This document shows positions 18,553 through 27,802 of a DNA stretch of 64,000 nucleotides, in pieces. Source of the DNA: Burkholderiales bacterium UBA2463 (GTDB lineage Bacteria; Pseudomonadota; Gammaproteobacteria; Burkholderiales; Burkholderiaceae_A); contig DDPR01000010.1 of assembly GCA_002342295.1 (NCBI GenBank), positions 76,239 through 140,238 of the forward strand, given 5' to 3'. The notes beneath the pieces were generated by a model. That model was given only the letters and a program-made list of their open reading frames with translations. It searched no databases and was not told the DNA's origin. Both the position numbers and the translations under genes were made by a program. Each line of letters opens with the position of its first letter. Position 1 is the first letter of the stretch.

Positions 18553-19398
18553 TTAGTCGTCCTGAAAGGCCGGGCGCGTCTTGCTCATGAAGGCATCAAT
18601 GCCGCGGGCGTAGTCTCTCGTTTCAACGAAATCCCAACAAGCCTCGCGCTGACCGACGCTCAAAAGCGTCTGCTCATCGATGCGCGAAAAGATATCGACG
18701 AGCCACTTGTTTCTTCGAGCTGCGTGCGGCGCACCCGAGGCCAGACGAGCCACGGCGGCTTGAACCTCGGCCTCCCAGTCCTCATTCGGGTAAGAGCGAT
18801 TGACCAGTCCCTTGCTGAGCGCCTCGGACGCAGACCAGATGCGCCCCTCAAGCAAGAGCTCGAGAGCATTGGCGCGTCCCAGAACGCTAACCACGCACGC
18901 AGACTCGTGAGGCGCCAGGGGAAAGCCAAGTCGGCCTATGGGAATCCCAAAGCTAGAGCGGTCGCTGCAGATACGAAGGTCGCAGGCGGCCGCAATCTCC
19001 AGGCCGGCGCCCACACAGGGTCCATCGATTGCGGCGAGCACCGGCACCGGGCAGTGAACAATGGCGCGCAGCGCATCGCCAATAATCTGATCGTGATAGT
19101 GAGAAACCTGTTCGCGTGTTGCGCGCCGCTGAGGAAACTCCGAGATGTCTGCGCCTGATGCAAAAGCACCTCCCTCGCCGCGCAGAATCACGACTCGAAG
19201 GGATGTATCGGCCGACAGCTTTCGAAAGTATTCGGTGATGTCCTTCCACATCGACACCGAGAGCGCATTGAGCTTGCCCGGATGAGAGAGCCAGATGGTC
19301 GCGAGGCTACTCCCCGGGCCCGACCGAGAGCACCAGACACGCCCCGAAGGTGCAACGTGCGCGTCAGGATGGGAGGAGGGGGAGGGCTGGCTGGCCAT
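18553..19398 (-). CDS. Enoyl-CoA hydratase/isomerase family protein with one catalytic Glu replaced
   Basis: Crotonase-fold protein of 281 residues. The oxyanion-hole segments are present (GGAFASGADISEF, about 77-88, and GPCVGAGLEIAAACDLRI, about 127-143). Glu134 sits where rat crotonase has Glu144, but the second catalytic position (Glu164 in crotonase, within FGQPE) reads FGIPI, with Ile154. Ordinary syn-hydration is therefore unlikely; an isomerase, hydrolase, decarboxylase or other CoA-ester role is possible. The first 30 residues are poorly conserved in character, so the true start could be further in. It is a single minus-strand gene beside lgt. Confidence 0.8.
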   Translation of the reverse strand: MASQPSPSSHPDAHVAPSGRVWCSRSGPGSSLATIWLSHPGKLNALSVSMWKDITEYFRKLSADTSLRVVILRGEGGAFASGADISEFPQRRATREQVSHYHDQIIGDALRAIVHCPVPVLAAIDGPCVGAGLEIAAACDLRICSDRSSFGIPIGRLGFPLAPHESACVVSVLGRANALELLLEGRIWSASEALSKGLVNRSYPNEDWEAEVQAAVARLASGAPHAARRNKWLVDIFSRIDEQTLLSVGQREACWDFVETRDYARGIDAFMSKTRPAFQDD

Positions 19399-19449
19399 GA
19401 GCGAGGAGGATGGGGGAGGTCCACAGAATACCCATCCGCCCTGCTCTCT

Positions 19450-20319
19450 TCAGTCGGTAGATTCCCTGCCTTGTGCAGTGCGCAATGTCCCAGACATGAG
19501 GGCAATCCCCAAAATAATCATAGGCATAGACAGCCATTGCCCCATCGACAATCCGAGGCTCAGGAGTCCGAGGAATGCGTCGGGCTCTCGTGCGAATTCA
19601 GTCAAAAAGCGCATCAGCCCATAGCCCGCAAGAAACGCTCCCGATAAAAAGCCGCGGGGTTGGGGTCGCGCAGCAAGCCAGGTGAGCAGCACAAAAAGAA
19701 GGAGGCCCTCGCCTGCCATCTGATAGAGCTGTGACGGGTGCCGAGGCACATCCGAGCCGGACTGCGGGAAGACCATGGCCCAAGGCACTGCGCTCGGGTC
19801 CGCAAAGCGGCCCCACAACTCCCCGTTGATAAAGTTTCCAAGCCGACCAAATGCGAGGCCTAGAGGCACCAAGGGCGCCACAAAATCTCCCAGAGCCCAG
19901 AGCCTTTGCCAGAAGGGGGCGGGGCTCGGCGATGAGACGTCGGCCGCCAAGTGGCTTCGCCGAGCGGCAAAAAGCGCGATGGCGAGGACCACTCCAATAA
20001 GCCCGCCGTGAAAGGCCATTCCGCCCTGCCAGACCATGAGAATTTCGAGGGGGTTTTGCAGGTATTCGAGGGGCTTGTAGAAAAAAACGTAGCCAAGCCG
20101 CCCGCCCAAAACCACACCCAACACCCCCCAGAGCAAGAAGTCATCGAGGTCCTTGGCGGTCATGCCACTGCGCTGAACATCTCGTCGAATCTGGCGTCGG
20201 CCCAGCAGCAAAAAAGCAAGAAAGCCCAGCAGATACATGAGGCCATACCATCGAATGGCGAGAGGTCCGATGACCAGTGCAACCGGATCGAACTGCGGAT
20301 GAACCCAGGCGACTTGCAT
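19450..20319 (-). CDS. lgt: Prolipoprotein diacylglyceryl transferase Lgt
   Basis: Inner-membrane enzyme that adds diacylglycerol to the lipobox cysteine of prolipoproteins, the first lipoprotein maturation step. The 289 residues form about seven membrane segments. The family signature [14 protein letters not shown] is visible with its essential arginine and asparagine, along with [12 protein letters not shown] near the N-terminus and [11 protein letters not shown]. In this window it serves BamE, the possible DsbD-neighbour rhodanese and the peptide-binding protein at 55 kb. Divergent from ilvD by 65 bases; no clear promoter seen in the gap. Confidence 0.96.
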   Translation of the reverse strand: MQVAWVHPQFDPVALVIGPLAIRWYGLMYLLGFLAFLLLGRRQIRRDVQRSGMTAKDLDDFLLWGVLGVVLGGRLGYVFFYKPLEYLQNPLEILMVWQGGMAFHGGLIGVVLAIALFAARRSHLAADVSSPSPAPFWQRLWALGDFVAPLVPLGLAFGRLGNFINGELWGRFADPSAVPWAMVFPQSGSDVPRHPSQLYQMAGEGLLLFVLLTWLAARPQPRGFLSGAFLAGYGLMRFLTEFAREPDAFLGLLSLGLSMGQWLSMPMIILGIALMSGTLRTAQGRESTD

Positions 20320-20384
20320 GCCTCAGTGTGCCATGAGTCAAAATAAGGCCTCTGAGCCAACACCCACTCTTCAGAAAGCCCCCC

Positions 20385-22067
20385 ATGCCGTTTAACGATC
20401 GCTCCAAACATGTCACCCAAGGCGTTGCCCGCGCGCCCAACCGCTCCATGTACTACGCTATGGGCTACCAAGAGGCGGACTTCGACAAGCCCATGGTGGG
20501 GATCGCCAACGGCCATTCCACCATCACCCCCTGCAACAGCGGCCTTCAGCCCCTCGCCGACGCCGCAGTCGCAGCCCTCAAAGGCGCAGGTGCCAATCCT
20601 CAGATCTTCGGTACACCCACCATCTCCGATGGCATCAGCATGGGTACCGAGGGCATGAAGTACTCGCTCGTCTCTCGTGAGGTCATCGCCGACTCGATCG
20701 AGACCTGCGTGAATGGTCAGTGGATGGACGGCGTGGTCATCATTGGGGGCTGCGACAAAAACATGCCCGGCGGCATGATGGCCGCGGCAAGAACCAACGT
20801 GCCGTCCATCTATGTGTATGGCGGCACGATCAAACCCGGTCATCACAAGGGCAAGGACCTCACCATCGTCTCAGCCTTCGAGGCCGTGGGCGAATTCACC
20901 GCGGGACGACTCTCAGAAAGCGACTTCAAGGCGATCGAACAGAAGTCCTGTCCGGGCTCTGGGTCCTGTGGAGGCATGTACACCGCAAACACCATGAGCT
21001 CAGCCTTCGAGGCCATGGGCATGAGTCTGCCCATGTCGTCCACCATGGCCAACGAGGACGAGGAAAAGATTCACAGCGCAGCAGAGTCTGCGCGTGTGCT
21101 CGTGGAGGCCATTAAGAGAGGGATTCGCCCCCGGGACATCATCACCAAGAAGTCCATCGAAAACGCAGTGAGCGTCATCATGGCAACGGGCGGCTCAACC
21201 AATGCGGTGCTGCACTTCCTCGCCATTGCCCATGCAGCAGAGGTGGAGTGGACGATCGATGACTTTGAGCGCATTCGTCGCAAGACGCCCGTCTTCTGCG
21301 ACCTCAAGCCCTCGGGCAAATATGTCATCACCGAACTGCACCGAGTCGGAGGCATTCCTCAGGTCATGAAGATGCTGCTGGACGCTGGCCTTCTTCATGG
21401 CGACTGCCTCACCATCACGGGCAAGACCATCGCCGAGACCCTCAAGGAGATTCCGTCGCAGCCTGCGGCCCATCAAGACATCATTCGCCCCATGTCTCAG
21501 CCACTCTATACTGAGGGGCACCTTGCCATCCTCAAGGGCAACCTCTCACCCAACGGGTGTGTGGCGAAGATCAGCGGCCTGAAGAACCCGTCCATCACCG
21601 GACCCGCCCGTGTCTTCAATTCAGAGGACGACGCCATGAAAGCCATCATGGATCGCCAGATTCGAGCGGGCGATGTTGTGGTGATTCGCTATGAGGGCCC
21701 AAAGGGGGGGCCGGGCATGCGCGAGATGCTCTCGCCCACCTCCGCACTCATTGGCCAGGGCCTTGGGGAGTCCGTGGGCCTCATAACCGATGGCCGATTC
21801 TCGGGGGGCACCTGGGGCATGGTGGTGGGCCATGTCTGTCCAGAGGCCTATGTGGGTGGCCCCATCGCGCTCATTCACGAGGGCGACAGCGTCACCATTG
21901 ATGCGCACAAGCTTCTCATCCAAGTGAACGTGTCGGATGCGGATCTCGCAGCTCGGCGAGAGGCGTGGACACAGCCCGCCCCCAGGTACAGGCGGGGCGT
22001 ACTTGCAAAGTACGCTGCACTGGCCTCGGCTGCGAGCAAGGGCGCGGTCACGGATCCCCAGACCTAA
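20385..22067 (+). CDS. ilvD: Dihydroxy-acid dehydratase IlvD
   Basis: Iron-sulfur dehydratase that makes the 2-keto acid precursors of valine, isoleucine and leucine. The 560 residues are the short bacterial form (about 560 rather than 615), expected for the [2Fe-2S] group. Candidate cluster cysteines are C50 in [11 protein letters not shown]123 in [10 protein letters not shown] and C195 in [16 protein letters not shown]. The C-terminal [14 protein letters not shown] motif is present. A cytochrome c gene and a branched-chain amino-acid transporter follow on the same strand, a fitting context for branched-chain amino-acid metabolism. Confidence 0.96.
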   Translation: MPFNDRSKHVTQGVARAPNRSMYYAMGYQEADFDKPMVGIANGHSTITPCNSGLQPLADAAVAALKGAGANPQIFGTPTISDGISMGTEGMKYSLVSREVIADSIETCVNGQWMDGVVIIGGCDKNMPGGMMAAARTNVPSIYVYGGTIKPGHHKGKDLTIVSAFEAVGEFTAGRLSESDFKAIEQKSCPGSGSCGGMYTANTMSSAFEAMGMSLPMSSTMANEDEEKIHSAAESARVLVEAIKRGIRPRDIITKKSIENAVSVIMATGGSTNAVLHFLAIAHAAEVEWTIDDFERIRRKTPVFCDLKPSGKYVITELHRVGGIPQVMKMLLDAGLLHGDCLTITGKTIAETLKEIPSQPAAHQDIIRPMSQPLYTEGHLAILKGNLSPNGCVAKISGLKNPSITGPARVFNSEDDAMKAIMDRQIRAGDVVVIRYEGPKGGPGMREMLSPTSALIGQGLGESVGLITDGRFSGGTWGMVVGHVCPEAYVGGPIALIHEGDSVTIDAHKLLIQVNVSDADLAARREAWTQPAPRYRRGVLAKYAALASAASKGAVTDPQT

Positions 22068-22098
22068 GCAACCCCCTCAATTTTTCAGGAGACTTCTC

Positions 22099-22401
22099 AT
22101 GCTTCGTACCAGCCTTGCCCTTCTGCTCGCAACCAGCTCCAGCCTGGCCTGGGCGGACAACGCCCTCACCAAGAAATACAACTGTACGGCCTGCCACGCA
22201 GAGGAGACCAAGAAAGTGGGTCCAGCCTACAAGGAGGTTGCCAAGCGTTACGCTGGCGATGCAGAGGCAGCGGACAAACTCGCAAAGAAGATCAAGGCGG
22301 GTGGCATGGGCGTGTGGGGGCCGATCCCCATGCCTGGACACCCACAAGTCCCTGATGCGGATCTCAAGGAGATGGTGAGCTACATCCTGTCTCTGAAGTA
22401 A
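22099..22401 (+). CDS. Small periplasmic class I cytochrome c
   Basis: A 100-residue c-type cytochrome with a signal peptide (cleavage likely after AWA, residue 19) and one haem motif CTACH at 29-33. The distal Met ligand is probably in the GPIPMPGHP segment. The size and the motif VPDADLKEMVSYILSL resemble cytochrome c551/c552-type electron carriers. The start was chosen at the ATG at 22099 because AGGAG lies 7 bases upstream (22087-22091); the frame stays open further upstream inside ilvD but without a signal peptide. It sits between ilvD and livH, 27 bases before livH. Confidence 0.9.
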   Translation: MLRTSLALLLATSSSLAWADNALTKKYNCTACHAEETKKVGPAYKEVAKRYAGDAEAADKLAKKIKAGGMGVWGPIPMPGHPQVPDADLKEMVSYILSLK

Positions 22402-22428
22402 AGAGCCGCGCGACACGAAGCGAGCGCC

Positions 22429-23358
22429 ATGGACATCCTCGTGCAGCAGGTGCTCAACGGCCTCGTTCTGGGGAGTGTGTATGCGCTGGTGGCCCTGGGC
22501 TACACCATGGTCTACGGCATCTTGCAACTCATCAACTTTGCCCATGGCGAGGTGCTGATGATGGGGGCCATGGTGTCGCTCAGCGTCATCTCCACCCTAC
22601 AGTTCTTGTTTCCGGGCTGCCCCGGCCCACTGCTATTGATTGCGGCACTCGTGGTGTCGATTCCAAGTTGCATGGCCATCGCCGCACTCATGGAGCGACT
22701 GGCCTACCGCCCCCTGCGCTCAGCCCCTCGGCTCGCACCCCTCATCACCGCCATCGGGCTCTCCATCATCTTGCAGACGCTGGCCATGATCATCTGGAGT
22801 CCCAATCCACGCGTCTTTCCTGACCTCCTCCCCACCGCGCCCGTCATGGTGGGCGGCGCCTTTCTCGCGCCCAAGCAACTCCTTATTCTGGTCAGCGCGG
22901 CAGTGCTCATGGGTCTGCTCATGTTGCTGGTGAACCGCACCGCGCTCGGTCGAGCCATGCGGGCCGTATCCGAGAGCCCTCGCATGGCCATCCTCATGGG
23001 CATCGACCCCAACCGTGTGGTCGCCCTGGCCTTCATGCTCGGGGCCGCGCTGGCGGCAGTGGCGGGCCTGCTCGTGGGAATGAACTACAACATTGCCCAC
23101 TTCACGATGGGATTTCTTCTTGGGCTGAAGGCCTTTACTGCAGCGGTGCTAGGCGGCATTGGCAACCTGCCAGGCGCGGTGCTCGGAGGCCTGATGCTGG
23201 GTGTCATTGAGAGCCTTGGGGCCGGCTATATCGGCGACCTCACGGGAGGATTCCTGGGCAGTCACTACCAAGACATCTTCTCTTTTGTCGTCCTCATTGG
23301 CGTGCTCATCCTGAAGCCCTCGGGTCTTCTTGGTGAACGAGTGGCCGATCGCGCCTGA
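22429..23358 (+). CDS. livH: Branched-chain amino acid ABC transporter permease LivH
   Basis: One of two membrane subunits of a Liv-type importer. The 309 residues are very hydrophobic with around eight helices; the signatures LVALGYTMVYGILQLINFAHG at the N-terminus and GLKAFTAAVLGGIGNLPGA near the C-terminus are typical of LivH. Its stop overlaps the livM start by one base (TGATG). No periplasmic binding protein (LivK/LivJ) is in this operon, so one encoded elsewhere must deliver the substrate. Confidence 0.93.
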   Translation: MDILVQQVLNGLVLGSVYALVALGYTMVYGILQLINFAHGEVLMMGAMVSLSVISTLQFLFPGCPGPLLLIAALVVSIPSCMAIAALMERLAYRPLRSAPRLAPLITAIGLSIILQTLAMIIWSPNPRVFPDLLPTAPVMVGGAFLAPKQLLILVSAAVLMGLLMLLVNRTALGRAMRAVSESPRMAILMGIDPNRVVALAFMLGAALAAVAGLLVGMNYNIAHFTMGFLLGLKAFTAAVLGGIGNLPGAVLGGLMLGVIESLGAGYIGDLTGGFLGSHYQDIFSFVVLIGVLILKPSGLLGERVADRA

Positions 23359-24428
23359 TGAAAAGAAACGCCCAGTTGGGCCTCCTGCTCACAGGGCTTG
23401 CGCTTTTTCTTCTGCCCTTTGCTGCCGGCCTTCTTGGAGATGCCTGGATTCGCATCCTGGCCTTCTCGCTGCTCTACATGATGCTCGCCCTGGGCCTGAA
23501 TATTGTGGTGGGATACGCCGGTCTTCTTGATATGGGCTACGTGGCCTTCTACGCGGTGGGAGCCTATTCGTACGCCCTGCTCGCCTCTCCCCATCTCACC
23601 GATCACTTCCCCGTTCTCGCGCAGGCCTTTCCGGCTGGTCTGCATCTGTCGGCCTGGATCGCCATTCCCCTGGCTGCGGGGCTCGCCGCGCTCTTTGGCG
23701 TGTTGTTGGGATTTCCTGTTCTTCGCCTGCGAGGTGACTACCTTGCCATCGTCACGCTGGGCTTTGGCGAAATCATTCGAATCTTCTTGAACAATCTGAA
23801 CGCGCCCCTCAACATCACCAATGGACCCCAAGGCCTCGCACGCATCGATCCGGTTCGTCTTGGGCCTATCTCATTCGCAGAGCCGCTCTCCGTCCTTGGG
23901 GTGGTCATCCCCTCGGCCCAGCTTTATTACACCCTCTTTCTGCTGCTCACCCTCCTCGTCATGCTCATCAGCATTCGCCTTGAGCACTCGCGCATTGGGC
24001 GCGCGTGGATGGCCATTCGAGAGGATGAAATTGCCGCCAAGGCGATGGGCATTAATACACGAAACATGAAGCTTCTGGCCTTTGCGCTCGGCGCCTCCTT
24101 TGGGGGCGTCTCGGGCGCCATGTTTGCCGCCTTTCAGGGTTTTGTCTCCCCGGAGAGCTTTGTGCTCAGCGAGAGCGTGGTCATTGTGGCCATGGTGGTG
24201 CTCGGCGGCATGGGTCATGTTCAGGGCGTGGCCTTGGGCGCGCTCCTTTTGTACGCCATCCCCGAGGGACTTCGTTATGTCGCCCGCCCACTCCAGCTCG
24301 AACTCTTTGGCGCAGAGTGGATTGCCCCAGAGGCGCTTCGAATGCTGCTCTTTGGCCTCTCGCTGGTGCTCATCATGCTGCTGCGTCCTCGTGGCCTCTG
24401 GGCCCCGACAAGGGGAGGCTCAGCATGA
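23358..24428 (+). CDS. livM: Branched-chain amino acid ABC transporter permease LivM
   Basis: Second membrane subunit of the same importer; 356 residues. The N-terminal LALGLNIVVGYAGLLDMGYVAF and the segment LRGDYLAIVTLGFGEIIRI are LivM hallmarks, and AMGINTRNMKLLAFALGASF forms the coupling-helix region toward the ATPases. It overlaps livH by 1 base and livG by 4 bases (ATGA), so the subunits are translationally coupled. Confidence 0.93.
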   Translation: MKRNAQLGLLLTGLALFLLPFAAGLLGDAWIRILAFSLLYMMLALGLNIVVGYAGLLDMGYVAFYAVGAYSYALLASPHLTDHFPVLAQAFPAGLHLSAWIAIPLAAGLAALFGVLLGFPVLRLRGDYLAIVTLGFGEIIRIFLNNLNAPLNITNGPQGLARIDPVRLGPISFAEPLSVLGVVIPSAQLYYTLFLLLTLLVMLISIRLEHSRIGRAWMAIREDEIAAKAMGINTRNMKLLAFALGASFGGVSGAMFAAFQGFVSPESFVLSESVVIVAMVVLGGMGHVQGVALGALLLYAIPEGLRYVARPLQLELFGAEWIAPEALRMLLFGLSLVLIMLLRPRGLWAPTRGGSA

Positions 24429-25210
24429 CCCGACCCCTCCTCGAAGTCTCGGATGTAAGCAAGAGGTTCGGTGGGGTTGCGGCCCTCTCAGGGGTGTCTC
24501 TCCAGATTCCTCGGGGCGAGATCGTGGGGCTCATCGGCCCCAACGGGGCGGGCAAGACCACCCTGTTCAACGTCATCACAGGCCTCTACCCACCCGATTC
24601 AGGAAATTTCTCACTCGATGGTCGACGCTATGACCCCGAATCCATTCATCGGGTCGTCGAAGCGGGCATCGCGCGGACTTTCCAAAACATTCGACTCTTT
24701 GCGCAGATGACCGCGCTCCAGAATGTCATGGTGGGCCGACACATTCGAAGCAGCGGGCCACACTCCGGGCCGCTCGGTGCCATCTTTCGGACGCCGACGT
24801 TCAGGCGCAATGAGCGCGCCATCGCAGAGGCCGCGCAATCGCTGCTGCACTACGTGGGCATCGGTGCGCTCTCCCAGAGCCTGGCGAGCACCCTCTCCTA
24901 TGGAGACCAACGGCGCCTTGAAATTGCCCGCGCCTTGGCAACAGACCCACTCCTTCTTGCGCTCGATGAACCAGCAGCCGGCATGAATCCGACGGAAAAA
25001 AACACGCTCGAACAGCTGCTCAGGAGAATTCAGGCCGATGGGAGGACCATCTTGCTCATCGAACACGATGTGCGAATGGTCATGGGTTTGTGCAGTGACG
25101 TGACCGTGCTCGATGCCGGCCGCGTCATCTCGAGAGGAGCACCTCGCTTTGTGCGGGAGGATCCCGCTGTCATTGAGGCCTACCTCGGGCGGGGACATCG
25201 ACATGGCTGA
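24425..25210 (+). CDS. livG: Branched-chain amino acid ABC transporter ATPase LivG
   Basis: First ATP-binding subunit. From the ATG at 24425, which forms an ATGA overlap with the livM stop, the protein has 261 residues starting MTRPLLEVSDVSKRFGG. Walker A is GPNGAGKTTLF; the signature is LSYGDQRRLEIARAL; Walker B is LLALDEPAAGMNP, the LivG form. The frame remains open upstream to 24317 but those codons lie inside livM and are not LivG-like. Confidence 0.94.
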   Translation: MTRPLLEVSDVSKRFGGVAALSGVSLQIPRGEIVGLIGPNGAGKTTLFNVITGLYPPDSGNFSLDGRRYDPESIHRVVEAGIARTFQNIRLFAQMTALQNVMVGRHIRSSGPHSGPLGAIFRTPTFRRNERAIAEAAQSLLHYVGIGALSQSLASTLSYGDQRRLEIARALATDPLLLALDEPAAGMNPTEKNTLEQLLRRIQADGRTILLIEHDVRMVMGLCSDVTVLDAGRVISRGAPRFVREDPAVIEAYLGRGHRHG

Positions 25211-25934
25211 GCCTACGGTTCACCTGGAGGTTCGAGACCTCGTCGTACAGTACGGTGGCATTACGGCCGTGCGAGACGTGAGCTTTCATGTCGGTGTGGG
25301 TGAAACCGTTGCCCTCATCGGTGCCAACGGCGCAGGCAAGACCTCTATCCTCCGAGCCATCACGGGACTGGTCCCGAAGGCCTCCGGTGCCCTCTTTCTT
25401 GAGGGGCGGCCTATCACGCTGGTGCCCCCACACCGCCTGCCGTCACTCGGCCTGGTCATGGTGCCCGAGGGTCGGGGTGTCTTTGCTCGCATGACTGTGA
25501 GAGAAAACCTTCAGCTTGGCGCTATGCACCGGCGAATATCCGCATCCCGCATCACTGAAGACATCGAGGAGCAGTATGAGCGCTTTCCTCGGCTGGCTGA
25601 GCGCGCCCATCAGCTCGCAGGAACGCTCTCTGGCGGAGAGCAGCAGATGCTCGCCCTCTCCAGGGCGCTCATGGCCAAGCCTCAATTACTCCTGCTCGAC
25701 GAGCCCTCCATGGGACTCGCACCCATCATGGTGGAGAAGGTCTTCGATGTCATTGCAGACATCGCCTCGCGGGGCGTGTCGGTGCTTCTGGTCGAGCAGA
25801 ATGCTCGGCTTGCCCTGGAACTCGCCCAACGTGGCCTGGTGCTCGAGTCCGGCACCCTCACCCACGACGACACCGCATCGGCACTGCTTCAGAGTCCAGC
25901 CGTTCGCGCGGCCTACCTCGGTGAGGCGACGTGA
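25203..25934 (+). CDS. livF: Branched-chain amino acid ABC transporter ATPase LivF
   Basis: Second ATP-binding subunit; 243 residues from the ATG at 25203, overlapping livG by 8 bases. Walker A is GANGAGKTSIL, the signature LSGGEQQMLALSRAL and Walker B LLLLDEPSMGLAP, the LivF form, followed by LLVEQNARLALELAQRG. Its stop overlaps the GTG start of the next gene by 4 bases, so the SDR gene belongs to this operon. Confidence 0.94.
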   Translation: MAEPTVHLEVRDLVVQYGGITAVRDVSFHVGVGETVALIGANGAGKTSILRAITGLVPKASGALFLEGRPITLVPPHRLPSLGLVMVPEGRGVFARMTVRENLQLGAMHRRISASRITEDIEEQYERFPRLAERAHQLAGTLSGGEQQMLALSRALMAKPQLLLLDEPSMGLAPIMVEKVFDVIADIASRGVSVLLVEQNARLALELAQRGLVLESGTLTHDDTASALLQSPAVRAAYLGEAT

Positions 25935-26821
25935 GGTCCCTCCCCGCTCGCTTTCGTCGCCCCCGAATCGCCCTCGTGGGTTTTGGTGACGTGGCTCAGC
26001 GTATCGCGAACCAACACGCTCAGGCGCGCGGTCCCGCCTTTGTCTGCGCCTCGCGCAGTCGCGGCTGGAACCTGGACCGGGCGGGCGACTGCCGCAGACT
26101 CATGGCCTGCAGCACGCACTTCATTGTTTTGGTTCCACCTTCTGAGCAACATGCGCGTCGCGATCTTCGAAGTCGCGCGCTGGCAGCCGCCTTGCGGGCG
26201 CGAGGCCCCTCTGCCCATCAATCCCGTGGCGTCTATATCAGCACCACGGGCGTCTATGGTGACCATGCCGGAGGGGTCGTCACTGAGACCTCGGCCTGTC
26301 GAACGCAGCAAGCCCGCTCCCTTCGACGCCTGGATGCTGAACGTATCTGGCGGGCACTTGGTTTCCATGTATTGCGGGTTCCGGGTATTACTGCGCAAGA
26401 CCGCCTTCCCCTTGAGCGTATTCGCGCAGGCTCGCCCGCCCTGAAGCGGGAGGAAGACGTTTTTACCAACCACATTCACGCTGATGACCTCGCCCGAATC
26501 AGCTGGAGGGCTCTCTGGGTTGGGCGCCCCGGTCGAGTCACCAATGCCGTGGATCGCTCCGAGATGAGGATGGGCGATTTTTTCGATGCTGTGGCGCTTG
26601 CAGCAGGCCTGCCCCTTGTTCCCCGCATCTCCCGAGCAGACCTCACAAAGGCCGCCCAAGCCGGAACCGTGAGCCAGATGATGATGAGTTTTTTGGCCGA
26701 CTCTCGACGCGTGCGCAGCAAACGGCTCGAAGAGGAGCTCGGCGTGCGCCTTCTCTATCCCACCGTCGACGACTTACTGAGGTCTCTGAACCAGCGCGTG
26801 CGCCAAGGCCGCGAGTGCTGA
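25931..26821 (+). CDS. NAD(P)-binding SDR family protein (YeeZ-like)
   Basis: Extended/atypical short-chain dehydrogenase-like protein of 296 residues. The N-terminal IALVGFGDVAQRIANQ is a Rossmann nucleotide-binding loop, and YISTTGVYGDHAG holds the Ser/Tyr region seen in NAD-dependent epimerase relatives; FTNHIHADDLARISWRAL and VTNAVD are typical of the YeeZ group. The substrate is unknown. The GTG start overlaps livF by 4 bases. The last 48 bases overlap the convergent senB-like gene, an unusually long tail-to-tail overlap. Confidence 0.75.
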   Translation: MRSLPARFRRPRIALVGFGDVAQRIANQHAQARGPAFVCASRSRGWNLDRAGDCRRLMACSTHFIVLVPPSEQHARRDLRSRALAAALRARGPSAHQSRGVYISTTGVYGDHAGGVVTETSACRTQQARSLRRLDAERIWRALGFHVLRVPGITAQDRLPLERIRAGSPALKREEDVFTNHIHADDLARISWRALWVGRPGRVTNAVDRSEMRMGDFFDAVALAAGLPLVPRISRADLTKAAQAGTVSQMMMSFLADSRRVRSKRLEEELGVRLLYPTVDDLLRSLNQRVRQGREC

Positions 26822-27781
26822 GCGCTCCGCCATCGTATCGGTCAGTGTGAGGGCCGCTCTGCCCATCTCCGCTCTTAGAGAAGAGCGAAAGTTCTCTTCC
26901 CGAACAAACCGCATGAGAGCCGCTAAAAGAGCCTGCGGATTGGGATCAAAGAGGCCTGGGTAGTCGACGCCGAGCATGCCCCGATGAGCCGCAATGTCGC
27001 TGGCCAGAGTGGCCAGATGCATGCCCGATGCCTCTGCCAAAACCAATGGACCCCCCTCAGCGCGCGAGGGGTGGATGAGCAGATGAGACTGCGCCATCTG
27101 CGCAAGGGTCTCCGGATGAGTCAGGCGACCTCGCATCCGAAAGCGCCCCTCAGAGCTTGCCACGCGCTCGAGGCATCGCTGCATCAGCTCGTCATCTCTT
27201 GATCCCCCAATATGCGTAAGGAGGGCCGGTGTATCGCGAAGCGCATCGCTCTGGAAAGCCTGGAGGAATGCATCAATCGCGAGGAGTGGCGACTTCACCT
27301 CTCGAACATGCCCCACCAGCACGGCTCGCAGAGGCGTGCCTGGCTGCCATATCGGTGCGAGCGTGTGATGCGCAGGCGTGGTCTGTGTGATCGTCTGGCA
27401 CGAAGCATACCCCGCCGCCTTGAGCTGCTCGCAGACATCCGCCTGTAGCCCCACCAAGGCGCGTGCCCACCTCAGCGTCTGCTGTGCCTGAGCAAAGGCC
27501 TCAGTGTGCGCAGATCCGACAAGATCGCCGTAGATGTCAGTGCCGGTGAGCACCACAGCAAAGGGGACTTCAGCCTGTCTCAGTAGACGCGCAGCCTCAT
27601 GGCCCCGACGCGCGTGCAAAACCAATGCGCCACGCGCGCGCGAGAGCTGGGCGGGAGAGGGTTGGCCGACCACGACCTCAGAGGCAATGCCTGACTGCTG
27701 CAACATAGCCCCGTAGCGGGAGGCGGTCTGCCAGTTACCCGATTCGGTTTCCGGCCCGAAGGGCGAGATCACCAACAACAC
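26774..27781 (-). CDS. senB: SenB-like selenosugar synthase (glycosyltransferase, TIGR04348 type)
   Basis: A 335-residue GT-B protein that resembles SenB, the enzyme known to join selenophosphate to a UDP-sugar to make a selenosugar for selenoneine. Recognised family features are LVLHARRGHEAARLL, VVLTGTDIYGDLV, LVGHVREVKSPLLAI, LLIHPSRAEGGPLVLAEASG and MLGVDYPGLFD. It is adjacent to selD (21-base gap, same strand), whose product is the selenophosphate donor, which strongly supports the call. The start is GTG at 27781 without a visible ribosome-binding site. The selenoneine synthase SenA is not in the window, so the fate of the selenosugar is open. A generic GT4 enzyme is the alternative. Confidence 0.75.
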   Translation of the reverse strand: MLLVISPFGPETESGNWQTASRYGAMLQQSGIASEVVVGQPSPAQLSRARGALVLHARRGHEAARLLRQAEVPFAVVLTGTDIYGDLVGSAHTEAFAQAQQTLRWARALVGLQADVCEQLKAAGYASCQTITQTTPAHHTLAPIWQPGTPLRAVLVGHVREVKSPLLAIDAFLQAFQSDALRDTPALLTHIGGSRDDELMQRCLERVASSEGRFRMRGRLTHPETLAQMAQSHLLIHPSRAEGGPLVLAEASGMHLATLASDIAAHRGMLGVDYPGLFDPNPQALLAALMRFVREENFRSSLRAEMGRAALTLTDTMAERSALAALAHALVQRPQ

Positions 27782-27802
27782 GGGATATAAAAAATTGGCG
27801 GT

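Noticed and set aside
20320..20384. Leader-peptide attenuator before ilvD.
   Set aside because: The 65-base gap has no run of Ile, Val or Leu codons, no hairpin pair and no T run.
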